DNA of 64,000 nucleotides from Amia ocellicauda (taxonomy: Eukaryota; Chordata; Actinopteri; Amiiformes; Amiidae). Both the position numbers and the translations under genes were made by a program. The DNA lies in the NCBI RefSeq assembly GCF_036373705.1, contig NC_089863.1, positions 21,549,119-21,613,118 on the forward strand, in the 5' to 3' direction. This document shows positions 1-12,954 of this stretch, in pieces. Each line of letters starts with the position of its first letter. Position 1 is the stretch's first letter. The notes below the pieces were generated by a model that worked only from the letters and a program-made list of their open reading frames with translations, was not told where the DNA came from and did not search any database.

Positions 1-3000
1 TATAATACAGCACAGAGCAGAGCAGTCCAGTATAATACAGCACAGCACAGAGCAGTCCAGTATAATACAGCACAGATCAGTCCAGTATAATACAGCACAG
101 ATCAGTCCAGTATAATACAGCACAGCACACATCAGTCCAGTATAATACAGCACAGCACAGATCAGTCCAGTATAATACAGCACAGCACAGATCAGTCCAG
201 TATAATACAGCACAGAGCAGAGCAGTCCAGTATAATACAGCACAGAGCAGATCAGTCCAGTATAATACAGCACAGATCAGTCCAGTATAATACAGCACAG
301 AGCAGAGCACTCCTGTATAATACAGCACAGAGCAGATCAGTCCAGTATAATACAGCACAGCACACATCAGTCCAGTATAATACAGCACAGAGCAGAGCAG
401 TCCAGTATAATACAGCACAGAGCAGAGCAGTCCAGTATAATACAGCACAGAGCAGATCAGTCCAGTATAATACAGCACAGAGCAGAGCAGTCCAGTATAA
501 TACAGCACAGATCAGTCCAGTATAATACAGCACAGATCAGTCCAGTATAATACAGCACAGCACAGATCAGTCCAGTATAATACAGCACAGAGCAGAGCAG
601 TCCAGTATAATACAGCACAGAGCAGAGCAGTCCAGTATAATGCAGCACAGAGCAGAGCAGTCCAGTATAATACAGCACAGATCAGTCCAGTATAATACAG
701 CACAGATCAGTCCAGTATAATACAGCACAGATCAGTCCAGTATAATACAGCACAGAGCAGATCAGTCCAGTATAATACAGCACAGCACAGATCAGTCCAG
801 TATAATACAGCACAGCACAGATCAGTCCAGTATAATACAGCACAGAGCAGATCAGTCCAGTATAATACAGCACAGCACAGATCAGTCCAGTATAATACAG
901 CACAGCACAGATCAGTCCAGTATAATACAGCACAGCACAGATCAGTCCAGTATAATACAGCACAGCACAGATCAGTCCAGTATAATACAGCACAGAGCAG
1001 ATCAGTCCAGTATAATACAGCACAGAGCAGATCAGTCCAGTATAATACAGCACAGAGCAGATCAGTCCAGTATAATACAGCACAGAGCAGATCAGTCCAG
1101 TATAATACAGCACAGCACACATCAGTCCAGTATAATACAGCACAGCACAGAGCAGTCCAGTATAATACGGCACAGAGCAGAGCAGTCCAGTATAATACAG
1201 CACAGAGCAGATCAGTCCAGTATAATACAGCACAGATCAGTCCAGTATAATACAGCACAGCACACATCAGTCCAGTATAATACAGCACAGCACAGAGCAG
1301 TCCAGTATAATACAGCACAGAGCAGATCAGTCCAGTATAATACAGCACAGAGCAGATCAGTCCAGTATAATACGGCACAGAGCAGAGCAGTCCAGTATAA
1401 TACAGCACAGAGCAGATCAGTCCAGTATAATACAGCACAGATCAGTCCAGTATAATACAGCACAGCACACATCAGTCCAGTATAATACAGCACAGCACAG
1501 AGCAGTCCAGTATAATACAGCACAGAGCAGATCAGTCCAGTATAATACAGCACAGAGCAGATCAGTCCAGTATAATACAGCACAGCACACATCAGTCCAG
1601 TATAATACAGCACAGCACAGAGCAGTCCAGTATAATACGGCACAGAGCAGATCAGTCCAGTATAATACAGCACAGAGCAGATCAGTCCAGTATAATACAG
1701 CACAGAGCAGATCAGTCCAGTATAATACAGCACAGAGCAGAGCAGTCCAGTATAATACAGCACAGATCAGATCAGTCCAGTATAATACAGCACAGAGCAG
1801 AGCAGTCCAGTATAATACAGCACAGCACAGAGCAGTCCAGTATAATACAGCACAGAGCAGATCAGTCCAGTATAATACAGCACAGAGCAGATCAGTCCAG
1901 TATAATACAGCACAGCACAGAGCAGTCCAGTATAATACAGCACAGAGCAGATCAGTCCAGTATAATACAGCACAGCACAGATCAGTCCAGTATAATACAG
2001 CACAGCACAGAGCAGTCCAGTATAATACAGCACAGAGCAGAGCAGTCCAGTATAATACAGCACAGAGCAGAGCAGTCTAGTATAATACAGCACAGCACAG
2101 AGCAGTCCAGTATAATACAGCACAGAGCAGATCAGTCCAGTATAATACAGCACAGCACAGATCAGTCCAGTATAATACAGCACAGCACAGATCAGTCCAG
2201 TATAATACAGCACAGAGCAGATCAGTCCAGTATAATACAGCACAGAGCAGTCCAGTATAATACAGCACAGAGCAGATCAGTCCAGTATAATACAGCACAG
2301 CACAGATCAGTCCAGTATAATACAGCACAGAGCAGAGCAGTCCAGTATAATACAGCACAGATCAGTCCAGTATAATACAGCACAGGGCAGATCAGTCCAG
2401 TATAATACAGCACAGAGCAGAGCAGTCCAGTATAATACAGCACAGAGCAGATCAGTCCAGTATAATACAGCACAGGGCACAGAGCAGTCCAGTATAATAC
2501 AGCACAGAGCAGAGCAGTCCAGTATAATACAGCACAGAGCAGAGCAGTCCAGTATAATACAGCACAGAGCAGAGCAGTCCAGTATAATACAGCACAGAGC
2601 AGATCAGTCCAGTATAATACAGCACAGAGCACAGATCAGTCCAGTATAATACAGCACAGAGCAGAGCAGTCCAGTATAATACAGCACAGAGCAGTCCAGT
2701 ATAATACAGCACAGAGCACAGAGCAGTCCAGTATAATACAGCACAGAGCAGAGCAGTCCAGTATATTACAGCACAGAGCAGAGCAGTCCAGTATAATACA
2801 GCACAGAGCAGATCAGTCCAGTATAATACAGCACAGATCAGTCCAGTATAATACAGCACAGAGCAGAGCACTCCTGTATAATACAGCACAGAGCAGATCA
2901 GTCCAGTATAATACAGCACAGAGCAGATCAGTCCAGTATAATACAGCACAGAGCAGAGCAGTCCAGTATAATACAGCACAGATCAGTCCAGTATAATACA

Positions 3001-4165
3001 GCACAGAGCAGAGCAGTCCAGTATAATACAGCACAGAGCAGATCAGTCCAGTATAATACAGCACAGAGCAGAGCAGTCCAGTATAATACAGCACAGATCA
3101 GTCCAGTATAATACAGCACAGGGCAGATCAGTCCAGTATAATACAGCACAGAGCAGATCAGTCCAGTATAATACAGCACAGAGCAGAGCAGTCCAGTATA
3201 ATACAGCACAGAGCAGAGCAGTCCAGTATAATACAGCACAGAGCAGAGCAGTCCAGTATAATACAGCACAGAGCAGAGCAGTCCAGTATAATATAACACA
3301 GATCAGTCCAGTATAATACAGCACAGAGCAGAGCAGTCTAGTATAATACAGCACAGAGCACAGAGCAGTCCATTATAATACAGCACAGCACAGATCAGTC
3401 CAGTATAATACAGCACAGAGCAGATCAGTCCAGTATAATACAGCACAGAGCACAGATCAGTCCAGTATAATACAGCACAGAGCAGAGCAGTCCAGTATAA
3501 TACAGCACAGAGCAGAGCAGTCCAGTATAATACAGCACAGAGCAGAGCAGTCCAGTATAATACAGAACACAGCAGAGCAGTCCAGTATAATACAGCACAG
3601 AGCAGAGCAGTCCAGTATAATACAGCACAGAGCAGAGCAGTCCAGTATAATACAGAACACAGCAGAGCAGTCCAGTATAATGCAGCACAGAGCAGAGCAG
3701 TCCAGTATAATATGACACAGCACAGGGCAGTCCAGTATAATACAGCACAGGGCACAGATTAGTCCAGTATAATACAGCACAGGGAACATATTAGTCCAGT
3801 ATAATACAACACAGCACAGAGCAGTCCAGTATAATACAGCACAGGGCACAGAGCAGTCCAGTATAATACAGCACAGAGCAGAGCAGTCCAGTATAATACA
3901 GCACAGGGCACAGATTAGTCCAGTATAATATGGGGCAGCACAGAGCACAGAGCAGTCCAGTATAATACAGCACAGAGCAGAGCAGTATAATACAGCACAG
4001 CACAGATCAGTCCACTATAATACAGCACAGAGCAGATCAGTCCAGTATAATACAGCACAGAGCAGAGCAGTATATTACGGCACAGGGCACGGATCAGTCC
4101 AGAATACTACAGCACAGAGCACAGTGCAGTCCAGTATAATACAGCACAGAGCTCTGAGCAGTCCC
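1..4165. repeat. Large minisatellite array, 25/30-bp units built from 5-mers
   Basis: About 140 copies of a unit containing TCCAGTATAATACAGCACAG followed by zero to two 5-mers (AGCAG, CACAG, CACAC, ATCAG), giving lengths of 20, 25, 30 and occasionally 35 bp. Copies near 3.3-4.2 kb are more degenerate, so the array decays at its right end, and it runs off the left window edge. Because CELF3 exons flanking RRM1 RNP1 begin at 6643 and no earlier exon is visible, the array probably lies in a CELF3 intron. No stop codon occurs in the standard unit on the minus strand. Confidence 0.97.
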
Positions 4166-4925
4166 GTTCAGTAGTACAATACAGTATAGCACACTGCGCA
4201 GTTAGCAGTTAACTCAAATATAGGCTAGCACAATACAGCACAGTTCAAACACACAGCAATGCACTACAGCACAGCGATCTAATTCGTACATAATCTAAAG
4301 TGTGTCCTCACAATAAGTTAAACCTCCCGAGGGTACAGGTCCACACTGTGCAATTCACGGGTAGGTCAACGTTGGGTTTTGGTCTGGCCCAGAGCCTGGT
4401 TATCTTTCTATATCTCTGTGTTTTCCATCTGTCTGCACGTCTCTCCCTTTTCTTCCCTCCATCTCTTCACCTCCATCGCACCAACGATGAGTCTCTCTCT
4501 CGCTACCTCTACCTCTCTGCATCACTTGTCAGTCAGTCCCAGCAGTGTGTCTGTCTGAGCGGTGACAGTGGTCAGTGGCAGACAGTGCTGTTGCTGTAGA
4601 TGTGGAATCGGGTTGCAGGATTAGTAACAAGGCCTGACTGGTTTGTACTCCTCTCTCTTGCTCTCTCTCTCTCTGTCTCTCCCTCTCTTTCTGCCCTATC
4701 TCTTTCTGTCTCCAGCTCCCTCTCCCTCTCTGTTTCTCTCTTTCTCTCTCTCTCTCAGTGCTGTGAGAGCTGCAGTCTGTGGTGGTCACCTGTGTGTCCA
4801 GCCCTGCCTGCCATTTGCCGACTCCATTAACAGCTGTGTTGTGTTGTCGTTTTGTTGCTGTTGTTGTTGTGGAAGGTGGCTAGAGACACAGTGAGAGACT
4901 GACGTTCCCCAGCCTATCAACAGAA
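4166..4925. other. CELF3 intronic sequence with CT-rich tract, no gene seen
   Basis: Degenerating satellite edge, then unique-looking sequence with CT-rich runs at about 4440-4760. Open frames here are low-complexity Ser/Leu or Arg/Glu and show no family similarity. Confidence 0.6.
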
Positions 4926-4949
4926 CAGGTCAGCACAGAGAACTGGCCA

Positions 4950-5175
4950 CACATGCTGTGCTGTACTGTGCTGTGCTGTGCTGTACTATCCTGTACTGTA
5001 CTGTGCTGTGCTGTACTGTACTAGTGAGATATTGACTATGCCGTACTCTACTACTGTACTGTGCTGTGCTGTACTATACTGTACTAGTGAGATATTGACT
5101 ATTCTGTGCTGTACTGTACTGTGCTGTGCTGTACTGTAATGAGATTGACTGTATTGTGCTGTACTGAGACTCACA
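4950..5175. repeat. CTGTGCTGTACTGTACT-type minisatellite
   Basis: Irregular tandem copies of CTGTGCTGTACTGTACT, interrupted by GTGAGATATTGACTAT about every 60-70 bp. Intronic in CELF3. Confidence 0.8.
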
Positions 5176-5285
5176 GACTATACTGTACTATAATCTGCTG
5201 GCTGTGGAGTACTGTTCTGTACTGAGGGGTGCGGCAGAGAGTGCAGTTGCTCCCCCATTTTAAAATCACAAAAGTGTGGTGCACT

Positions 5286-5945
5286 CTGGTATAAACACAG
5301 TAAAGTGTAGTTTGGTGTGGTATATGCACAGTAAAGTGTAGTGTGCTGTGCTATGGTATAAACACAGTAAAGTGTAGTGTGCTGTGCTATGGTATAAACA
5401 CAGTAAAGTGTAGTGTGCTGTGCTATGGTATAAACACAGTAAAGTGTAGTGTGCTGTGCTATGGTATAAACACAGTAAAGTGTAGTGTGCTGTGCTATGG
5501 TATAAACACAGTAAAGTGTAGTTTGGTGTGGTATAAGCACAGTAAAGTGTAGTGTGCTGTGCTATGGTATAAACACAGTAAAGTGTAGTTTGGTGTGGTA
5601 TAAGCACAGTAAAGTGTAGTGTGCTGTGCTATGGTATAAACACAGTAAAGTGTAGTGTGCTGTGCTATGGTATAAACACAGTAAAGTGTAGTGTGCTGTG
5701 CTATGGTATAAACACAGTAAAGTGTAGTTTGGTGTGGTAAAAGCACAGTAAAGTGTAGTGTGCTGTGCTATGGTATAAACACAGTAAAGTGTAGTGTGCT
5801 GTGCTATGGTATAAACACAGTAAAGTGTAGTTTGGTGTGGTATAAGCACAGTAAAGTGTAGTGTGCTGTGCTATGGTATAAACACAGTAAAGTGTAGTGT
5901 GCTGTGCTATGGTATAAACACAGTAAAGTGTAGTGTGCTGTGCTA
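5286..5945. repeat. 36-bp minisatellite (TATAAACACAGTAAAGTG)
   Basis: Roughly 18 tandem units with TATAAACACAGTAAAGTG and TAGTGTGCTGTGCTATGG. The 36-bp period is read from units starting at 5351 and 5387. A shorter variant with TTTGGTGTGGTATAAGCAC recurs at intervals, giving a two-unit-type array. Confidence 0.93.
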
Positions 5946-6125
5946 TGGGAGCCTTTTGACACAGTAGCATGTGGTGTGGTGTACTGTGATATTCTATTGA
6001 CACAGTAGTGTGTCGTGTGGTGTTCTGTGGTATCCTATTGACACAGTAGTGTGTCGTGTGTTGTTCTGTGGTATCCTATTGACACAGTAGTGTGTCGTGT
6101 GTTGTTCTGTGGTATCGTATTGACA
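5946..6125. repeat. 41-bp tandem repeat (TATCCTATTGACACAGTAG)
   Basis: About four copies, directly following the 36-bp array; copies starting at 6031 and 6072 set the 41-bp period. Confidence 0.85.
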
Positions 6126-6360
6126 CATTACTGTGAAGTGCGTTGTACTGCGAAGTCTCCAGCACCATCTGTACTGACTCTAGTGAAGTGCAGTGATACA
6201 AACTAAATGATCGCAGACGCGTTTATTTTCAAAGATAACGACCAAACGGTCTTACACAATTCCTGCTGTGGACAGATGATAGAATAGACAGAACCAGCAG
6301 TGTAGGACAGAGACAGGTCAGGGACACCTGCCCGAGCTGTCTCTGGTGTCTCTGTCTCTC

Positions 6361-6367
6361 TGTGTGT

Positions 6368-6406
<39 letters not shown>
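6361..6406. repeat. (GT)n microsatellite
   Basis: Near-perfect GT run in the CELF3 intron, about 240 bp before the first visible CELF3 exon. Confidence 0.95.
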
Positions 6407-6410
<4 letters not shown>

Positions 6411-6642
6411 TCAGGTAGTCTCAGTGTGTGTCACAGTCAGTCTGTGTCATTGCGTGTGTTTCTTTAACTCTGGGGGTTTATCGGTCAGTGTGTCTTTGTG
6501 TGTGAGTCTCCGTTTGAATCGGTGTATGTCAGTTGGTGTCCGTGTGTGTGTGTATTTGCAATCATCGTCAGATTATACAAACTGACCTCTCCCTCCTTCC
6601 CTCCCTCTCTCTCCCTCCTTCCCTCCCTCTCTTTCCCTCCAG

Positions 6643-8825
6643 GCTGTGCGTTCCTGACATACTGTGCGAGGGAGTCGGCCCTAAAGGCCCAGAGTGCCCT
6701 GCACGAGCAGAAGACCCTGCCTGGGGTGAGTACTACACTGTCCAAACACTGTATTCACACACTGTTACACTGACTGACTGACTGACTGACACACTGACTG
6801 ATACACACTCACTCACTGAGATACACTATGTTGTTGTGAGCTGCCCTGTGTGTCAGTCGGATGTTGTGTCTGAGTTGAGTGTGTGGGTTGTGTGTTCTGA
6901 AACACTGTGATCTCAATTCTGCAGTGTTCTGTGCAAACACGTGATATACATACTATACGGGGCGCTGTGTGTGGCTCACTTGCAGATGTCTGGATGTAGT
7001 ATAAAGGGAGCATGACCTTTAGCCTCCTACCCTCTCTCTCTCGGTCATGGGTGGGAGTGGGAGTGGGAGAAGGGGAGTGGGAGGAAGGGGGGGTTAATCC
7101 CATCTTGGTGTTATCCTCTTAAAGGAACCCCCACTGCCCACCCCCCACTCCACAGACGCCCAGCTCTCTAATCCTCTCAGTCAGACGGCATAACACTGAC
7201 TGATTGATAGACACTGACTGACACAGTGACACACTGATTGACTGACGGACTGACTGATGCACCGACCGACTGATACACTGAATTACTGACGCACCGACCG
7301 ACCGACCGACCGACTGACGCACCGACCGACTGGGGTGGGGGGGTGTTGTGTCTGGGTGAAGTCGGTTGTGAAAGGGGGCGGGGCTAGTGTTAATTCCCAG
7401 CATAATCCCACACCAGTCTGGCATTCGGTAGGAAAATCACCCCCCCCCACCATCCCTTCCTCCATTTCAACATAAATAGATCACCCCCCACCCCATCCCT
7501 TTCTGATTCCATTACCCCTGAGGTTGTGTTGAGGCGAGACATAATTAAATAGACACCTTCGATCCTGGCCCTCCAGTGGGACTCGGCCCAGTGACTCACA
7601 CTGCGTTACTCTGACCGGTCACTGTGTTCAGACGTGAGGTGTTAATTGTTAATTGGTTCTGCTGAGCGCTACAGCTGCTGTACTGACACTGGAGGGATGT
7701 CGACAGTTAACACACTCACACACACACACACACACACACACACGATCACGCACACTCACACACGCCTTTCTCCGCCTGAGAGTCCTCTCCAGTTGAGTGG
7801 CTATGGAGAGAGGGAGTGGGGGGATGGGGGGGACAGCTGTGTGTGTGCCAGGACTCTCTTTTTCTCTTTGTATTACACAGAGAGACAGATGGACAGAGAC
7901 ATAGAGACAGACAGACAGACAGAGACCAAGAGACAAAACAACAGACAGAGAGAGAGAGACACAAACCGAGAGAGACACTCAGAGACACAAAGAAAGACAC
8001 AGAGGGACATAGAGGAACAGTGTGGAGTGGGTTCCCACTGTCCGCGAGCAGGTGGGCTGATCTAGACCAGCTGTTTTCTTTGGCTTCCAGATTGTGGAAA
8101 TAAACGACAGACGAGAAATAAATGAGACAGAGGAGCGAGGGCATAGTAAACAGTGTATTATAGTATAGTGTACTATATAGTGTATTATAGTATAGAGTAT
8201 TAAAGTACAGCATATTATAGAATAGTCTGCTATAGTGTATTAAAGTATAGTGTCATGACAAGACTGTGAGAGTGTGAGGTCTGTAAGCATCAGCTGTATC
8301 AGAATTGGGTTCTGGGTTCTGGGGATCTGGGGCTCTGGGCTGTGGGGCTGTGGGGCTCTGGGGTTCGGGGTTCTGGGTGCTGGGCTCTGGACTGACCCTC
8401 TACAGCTCACATCAATCTCAGGACTTCCTCTCAGTAGTGCTGAGGAGAGAAGGATAGATGGATGGAGGGGGGGGAAGGGGAGACAGGTGTACAGGGTGTG
8501 TTTCGGGGAGGGGTGTGTGCATTTGATCAAAGAATAATTGCACTTTGACCCACAGAGAGCGAGGGGTGGGGGGTGGAGGAGGAATGAATGAAGGAGCCTG
8601 AATGAATGGTGTGAGTTCAGACCCGTATGATTGAATGAACGAGGGAAGACAGAGTGGAGGGGGAGGGGTGAATGGAGCTGGGGGAGGGGAGTGAAACAGA
8701 CTGGAGTACAATAGAGCGAGAGAGAGAGAGAGAGGGGGAGAAGGAGGGAGTGAGGGAGGGAGGATCTGTCACTAGAGATAAAGACATCTGTCCACAGTGA
8801 GGTCTGTACTGACACACAAACACAC

Positions 8826-8874
<49 letters not shown>

Positions 8875-9510
8875 TAGACTGACACACAATCACACATGCA
8901 GACACTACATATATACACACTGCCACACAATCACACACATACAAACACAGACACAGAAACACACACTCACACACACACACACACACACACACTGACATTG
9001 AAACACACAATCATACACACATTCTGACCCACTGTCACACGCATGCTAACACACTCACACTGACACACACACCCGGACTCTCACACAGACACACATGCAC
9101 AATTACTGACATACAATCACAAACACATGCAATCACACATACAAATTCACATGCACTGACACACACACACGCACGATCACACACACACTTGCATGCACAC
9201 GCACGCACACATACACACAGACGAACACAAACATTACAAGGAGAGGAGAGGGGGGGATGGGGGGACCACTCTGGCTTTGGCTGGCTTGTTGCTAGGCTAC
9301 CGTGGAGCAAGTGATGCTTGGTTGCTAGGTAACAGCAGATAGGCAGTGACCATTATGCTCTGAAGTCTGGAAAGAGAGAGAGAAAGGGGGGGAATAAGAG
9401 AGTGAGAGTGAGAGAGTGGGGGGGATAAAAGAGTGAGAGTGAGAGAGAGGTGGGATGCTGAGAACGACAGAGCGATGAAGGGAGGGATAAAAAGATAAAA
9501 TATCAAAGCT

Positions 9511-9568
<58 letters not shown>

Positions 9569-10113
9569 GGAGGGGGGAAGGGATTACAGAGAGAATCAGA
9601 GAGAGAGAGACGGGGGGTGGAGACGTCGGGTAGCATGTTTATCTTTGGTTTCTGCGTCTGAAGTATCTCTATGTGATTTCTGAATGAGAGTCACACGGAC
9701 TCCTCCACATGAATAACCCCCCCCCACCCAGGACCCAATGGTGTGCTCCGGTCTAGATGATGAGTGCTGTCTGTGCGGGGGTGGACTGTGTGTGTTGGGT
9801 GTGGGGGGGGGGACAGACTGAGATTTGATTGGATAATCCTCGGATTTAATATTCCTTAATCCCTGCAAAGACATTGGAATTACTGTCAGAGAGATTAACA
9901 CTGAGAGAGAGAGAGCGAGAGGAGAGAGGGAAGAGAATAGATGATGTGATAAGGGAGAGAGAGAGAGTTATGAGAGATGGTGAAAAAGATGTGTGTGTGT
10001 TAATGTAGGCTGATGTATTTATTTATAGAGAGGGGAAGAGAGGGAGTGTTGTTGGTAATTGCAGCTCGTCTCCAGCTCCAGAGAGACCTTCTTCTCCCCC
10101 CACCCGACACACA

Positions 10114-10162
<49 letters not shown>

Positions 10163-12898
10163 ACATGCACACGCACACACACACTTATGTAGGGCTGAAC
10201 TGTTACTCCAGGCAACCAGCATCCTTTATTGTTTACCTAGAGGCGGCTGGTGATGTCAGAGCCGTTGCCGGGTGACCAAATGCGATAAGTGAGGGAGAGT
10301 GGGCGGTTGCCATGCAGATGAAACTGCCATTGCCATAACAACCCGGCATCTGCTGCTGCTCTGTACCCTGAACTCAGTCTCCCTGGCACCCGTGTCAGAT
10401 TACACTTCCTGTTGTCCCATATTTATGATAATAATAATTGTAATAATAATGAGGGTGAGGGTGAATGTCTGGACAGCAGAGGATGCCCTGGTGACAGTGG
10501 AGCCTCCCAAGGGGCTGGCATGACAGCGTGTGTGTCTGAGAGTCAGTGTGCCGTGTGTCCATGTGTGTCTGAGAGTCAGTGTGTCCGTGTGTGTCTGAGA
10601 GTCAGTGTGCCGTGTGTGTCTGTGTGTCTGAGAGTCAGTGTGTCCGTGAGTGTCTGAGAGTCAGTGTGCCGTGTGTGTCTGTGTGTCTGAGAGTCAGTGT
10701 GTCCGTGTGTGTCTGAGAGTCAGTGTGTCCGTGTGTGTCTGTGTGTCTGAGACTTAGTGTCTGAGTCAGTGTGTCTGAGAGTCATTGTGTCCGAGAGTCA
10801 GTGTGTCTGTGTGTGTCCGTGCGCGTATGAGAGCCAGTGTGTCCGTGTGTGTCTGAGCGTCAATGTGTCTATGTGTGTCAATGTGTCTGAGAGTCAGTGT
10901 GTCCGTGTGTGTCTGAGAGTCAGTGTGTCCGTGTGTGTCTGTGTGTCTGAGACTTAGTGTCTGAGTCAGTGTGTCTGAGAGTCATTGTGTCCAAGAGTCA
11001 GTGTGTCTGTGTGTGTCAGTGTGTCTGAGAGTCAGTGTGTCCGTGTGTGTCTGAGAGTCAGTGTGTCCGTGTGTGTCTGAGAGTCAGTGTGCCGTGTGTG
11101 TCTGTGTGTCTGAGACTTAGTGTCTGAGTCAGTGTGTCTGAGAGTCATTGTGTCCAAGAGTCAGTGTGTCTGTGTGTGTCAGTGTGTCTGAGAGTCAGTG
11201 TGTCCGTGTGTGTCTGAGAGTCAGTGTGTCCGTGTGTGTCTGAGAGTCAGTGTGCCGTGTGTGTCTGTGTGTCTGAGACTTAGTGTCTGAGTCAGTGTGT
11301 CTGAGAGTCATTGTGTCCGAGAGTCAGTGTGTCTGTGTGTGTCAGTGTGTCTGAGAGTCAGTGTGTCCGTGTGTGTCTGAGAGTCAGTGTGTCCGTGTGT
11401 GTCTGAGAGTCAGTGTGTCCGTGTGTGTCTGAGAGTCAGTGTGTCCGTGTGTGTCTGAGAGTCAGTGTGTCCGTGTGTGTCAGTGTGTGTCAATGTGTCT
11501 GAGAGTCGGTGTCAGTGTGAGCGTGTTTCTCAGTATGTGTGATTTTGTGTGTGCGAGTGATTGTGTCTCAGTGTGTGTGCGAGTGTGTCAGTGTGTGTCA
11601 GTCTAATTGCTGCGCTGTGAATCGATGCACTCCTCCCTGACAGATTACAGCTAATCCATTTGCCCATTGATTATCGATGACTCTAATTAGCTGTGCTGTT
11701 TAATTAACAGCCTCGTTAATCTACTGGAAACACAGCCAGGGTGGCAGCTGCCACACCCTCCGCCTCCCCCTCTCTCCTCCCTGCCAGTCGTCCTTCCTTC
11801 CTCGCTCTCTCTCTGCCTCTCTCGTTCATCCTCTCTCCCTCTCTCTCCCCTCAACCTGTCCTTCCTCCCTCACTCCCTGTCTCTGCCTGTCAGCCTCGCT
11901 CTTGTTCTCTCGCTCTGTCTACCTCCACCCCCTCTCTGTCTCTCTCTCTCTCAAATTCAAATTCTAAAGCTTTATTGACACGCCGGGTTCACACAAGTGT
12001 TCCCTAAGTGTTTACAGACACATTAAGAAAGGAAATAAACCAAAAATAATTAACTATTTATTTATGTAATTCTCACAAGAAAGAGAGAATGTTATAACCT
12101 CTCTTCCTCTCCCTCTCTCTTTTCATGCATTCCTCTCGTCTAAAATGTCTTTCCAGAAAAGCTCAGAATTCAGGGAAGCTCTACCCCCCCACTCCGCCCT
12201 GTAATCCCCCCACAGTAATCCTGATCAACGGATGTACTGCTAATCTGATAAAACCACTGAGAGGAGTGTCCGTGCGTGTATGTGTGTCCGTGCGTGTATG
12301 TGTGTGTGTGCACATGTCAGTCCGTCCATGTCCATGTCAATGTGTGTGTTTGTGTTCTCACAAGTCTGTGTCTTTGTCTGTCCCTCAGATGAACCGGCCA
12401 ATCCAGGTGAAGCCTGCAGACAGCGAGAGCAGAGGAGGTAAAAACACCTGAGCACACTGACTGACTGACACACCTGCACACTGACGCACTGACAAACTGA
12501 CACACTCACTGACTGACTGAAACACTGACACACCTGCACGCTGACTGACTGTAACACGGACACACTGACTGACTGAAACACTGACAAACTGACACACTGA
12601 CTGACTGAAACACTGACACACCTGCAGAGTGACTGACAGACTGACACACCTGCACACTGACTGACTGACAGACACACCAACTGACATACCTGCACACTGA
12701 CTGACTGACACACCTGCACACTGACTGACTGACATACCTGCACACTGACTCAATGGGTCACAGTGAGTCTGCTGAGAGACAGCCATACTCTCAGTGCACA
12801 GAGCTCCCCCCAGTGGCCCCCACTAGTAATGCATAGCTGCAATTTCTACTGAGGAACCATCTGGAAGAAATAAACAGGCCCTCTTCAAATCAACATCC

Positions 12899-12954
<56 letters not shown>

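Noticed and set aside
1..4165. Many long minus-strand reading frames (LYYTGLLCSV-type, up to 243 codons)
   Set aside because: They are produced by a satellite unit without stops in any minus frame; all three frames are open, with no family similarity.
5286..5945. Regular repeats with near-constant period resembling a CRISPR array
   Set aside because: There are no unique spacers between units; it is a head-to-tail minisatellite in a eukaryotic intron.
8240..9010. 256-codon minus-strand frame rich in Val/Cys/Ser
   Set aside because: The sequence is (CA)n and (GA)n translated; low complexity and inside a CELF3 intron.
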